A stretch of DNA of 64,000 nucleotides. Origin: Flagellimonas taeanensis (GTDB lineage Bacteria; Bacteroidota; Bacteroidia; Flavobacteriales; Flavobacteriaceae). Made by a program: the position numbers and the translations under genes. The notes beneath the pieces were generated by a model. The model was not told the origin of the DNA and ran no database searches. It worked only from the letters and a program-made list of their open reading frames with translations. The stretch's first letter is position 1. Each line of letters begins with the position of its first letter. Location of the stretch: contig NZ_QXFO01000009.1 of the NCBI RefSeq assembly GCF_003584105.1, positions 1 through 64,000 on the forward strand, given 5' to 3'. Of the stretch, positions 63,681 through 64,000 are shown one piece after another.

Positions 63681-63738
63681 AGACCATCATCTTTATTTAT
63701 TGGTAATGGATTTTCAAGAAATGTTACAGCGATGGGGT

Positions 63739-64000
63739 TTAATCGCCCTTGGTCTGTCCCAAAAATGGGTTGACGTTGGGGTTTTGCGGGTTGCCGCTGG
63801 CCCTTCGCATCAAGGTGATCTGCCCGGTGTGGTAGATGCAGTCGGAAATCATCCCGTTGATGAGGTTCCAAAACGCAAATTCCGATTCTTGCTCCCCTCT
63901 TTTAAAAATCACTTTGAATTTTTCCAGATCCTCGGCACTTTTCCCCAACACTTTGCCACTGGCCGCTTTCAAATTTTGAAGGGTATTGGCCCGTAGCTCC
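63739..64000 (-). CDS. DinB/YfiT-superfamily protein, C-terminal part only
   Basis: The stop is at 63739 and the frame is open to the right edge; about 87 residues are visible and the start lies outside. The visible part (NGMISDCIYHTGQITLMRRA) has the C-terminal metal-ligand helix of DinB-like four-helix proteins, with His in YHTGQI. These include thiol-dependent transferases and damage-induced proteins. This is not the dinB polymerase at 15 kb. Confidence 0.75.
   Translation of the reverse strand, partial: ELRANTLQNLKAASGKVLGKSAEDLEKFKVIFKRGEQESEFAFWNLINGMISDCIYHTGQITLMRRASGNPQNPNVNPFLGQTKGD

Noticed and set aside
1..64000. tRNA, rRNA, CRISPR array or prophage
   Set aside because: None was found on reading the gaps between genes; no repeat-spacer pattern, integrase or phage structural gene is present.

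Overview
The window looks like a chromosomal segment of a marine-type member of the Flavobacteriaceae (Bacteroidetes). The evidence is the block acpP-fabF-rnc-IPExxxVDY-pyk, a complete Bat aerotolerance operon behind a MoxR ATPase, the many lipoproteins, and promoter boxes of the Bacteroidetes form TAnnTTTG. Coding GC looks moderate for a flavobacterium (mid 40s by eye), which would fit Muricauda/Flagellimonas-like genera; that genus guess is inference. I see no rRNA, tRNA, CRISPR array, transposase or prophage. About 60 genes are supported. The first (a lipoprotein) and the last (DinB/YfiT-like) run off the window.

Layout. 1-776: truncated GC-rich lipoprotein. 1.2-5.4 kb (minus): purine and housekeeping genes (purN, rnhA, a PfkB kinase, a long PurF-type amidotransferase). 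5.5-9.9 kb (plus): acpP, fabF, rnc, IPExxxVDY protein, pyk. 10-12.3 kb: AraC regulator, a 52-residue ORF, an AhpD-like protein and a TetR regulator. 12.5-17.6 kb: M16 protease, DNA polymerase IV, CYTH protein, YhhN-like membrane protein. 17.6-19.9 kb (minus): Tat-exported PLP aminotransferase coupled to an AEC-type permease. 20.1-26.9 kb (minus): RND efflux operon (MarR/GbsR regulator, membrane fusion protein, pump, outer membrane factor, TetR).

27.2-42 kb (minus): pheS, a SulP/beta-carbonic anhydrase/SulP cluster, and the MoxR-DUF58-DUF4381-like-BatA-B-C-D-E operon. 42.2-45.4 kb (plus): aldo/keto reductase, SDR, four-helix-bundle protein between imperfect inverted repeats, AlbA_2-type protein. 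45.4-48.3 kb (minus): fructokinase and amylosucrase, a two-enzyme sucrose pathway. 48.4-50.8 kb: metallophosphatase, acyl-ACP desaturase, membrane-anchored helix-hairpin-helix protein. 51.1-55 kb (minus): ALDH7-type dehydrogenase, DUF1304 protein, 3-hydroxyanthranilate dioxygenase, CAP lipoprotein, CvpA. 55-64 kb: small operon ending in glpD, an AT-rich lipoprotein/outer-membrane-protein pair, gpsA, a conserved lipoprotein, a third SulP transporter, a small membrane protein, and the partial DinB-like gene.

Most of the window is core metabolism and envelope maintenance. The least explained parts are: the AT-rich pair at 57.7-59.5 kb with 21-bp-period direct repeats upstream; the truncated lipoprotein behind a 25-bp palindrome; the Tat-exported aminotransferase/permease pair; the repeat-flanked four-helix-bundle gene; and a 355-bp gap at 50.8-51.1 kb that holds a plus-strand terminator with no visible gene.
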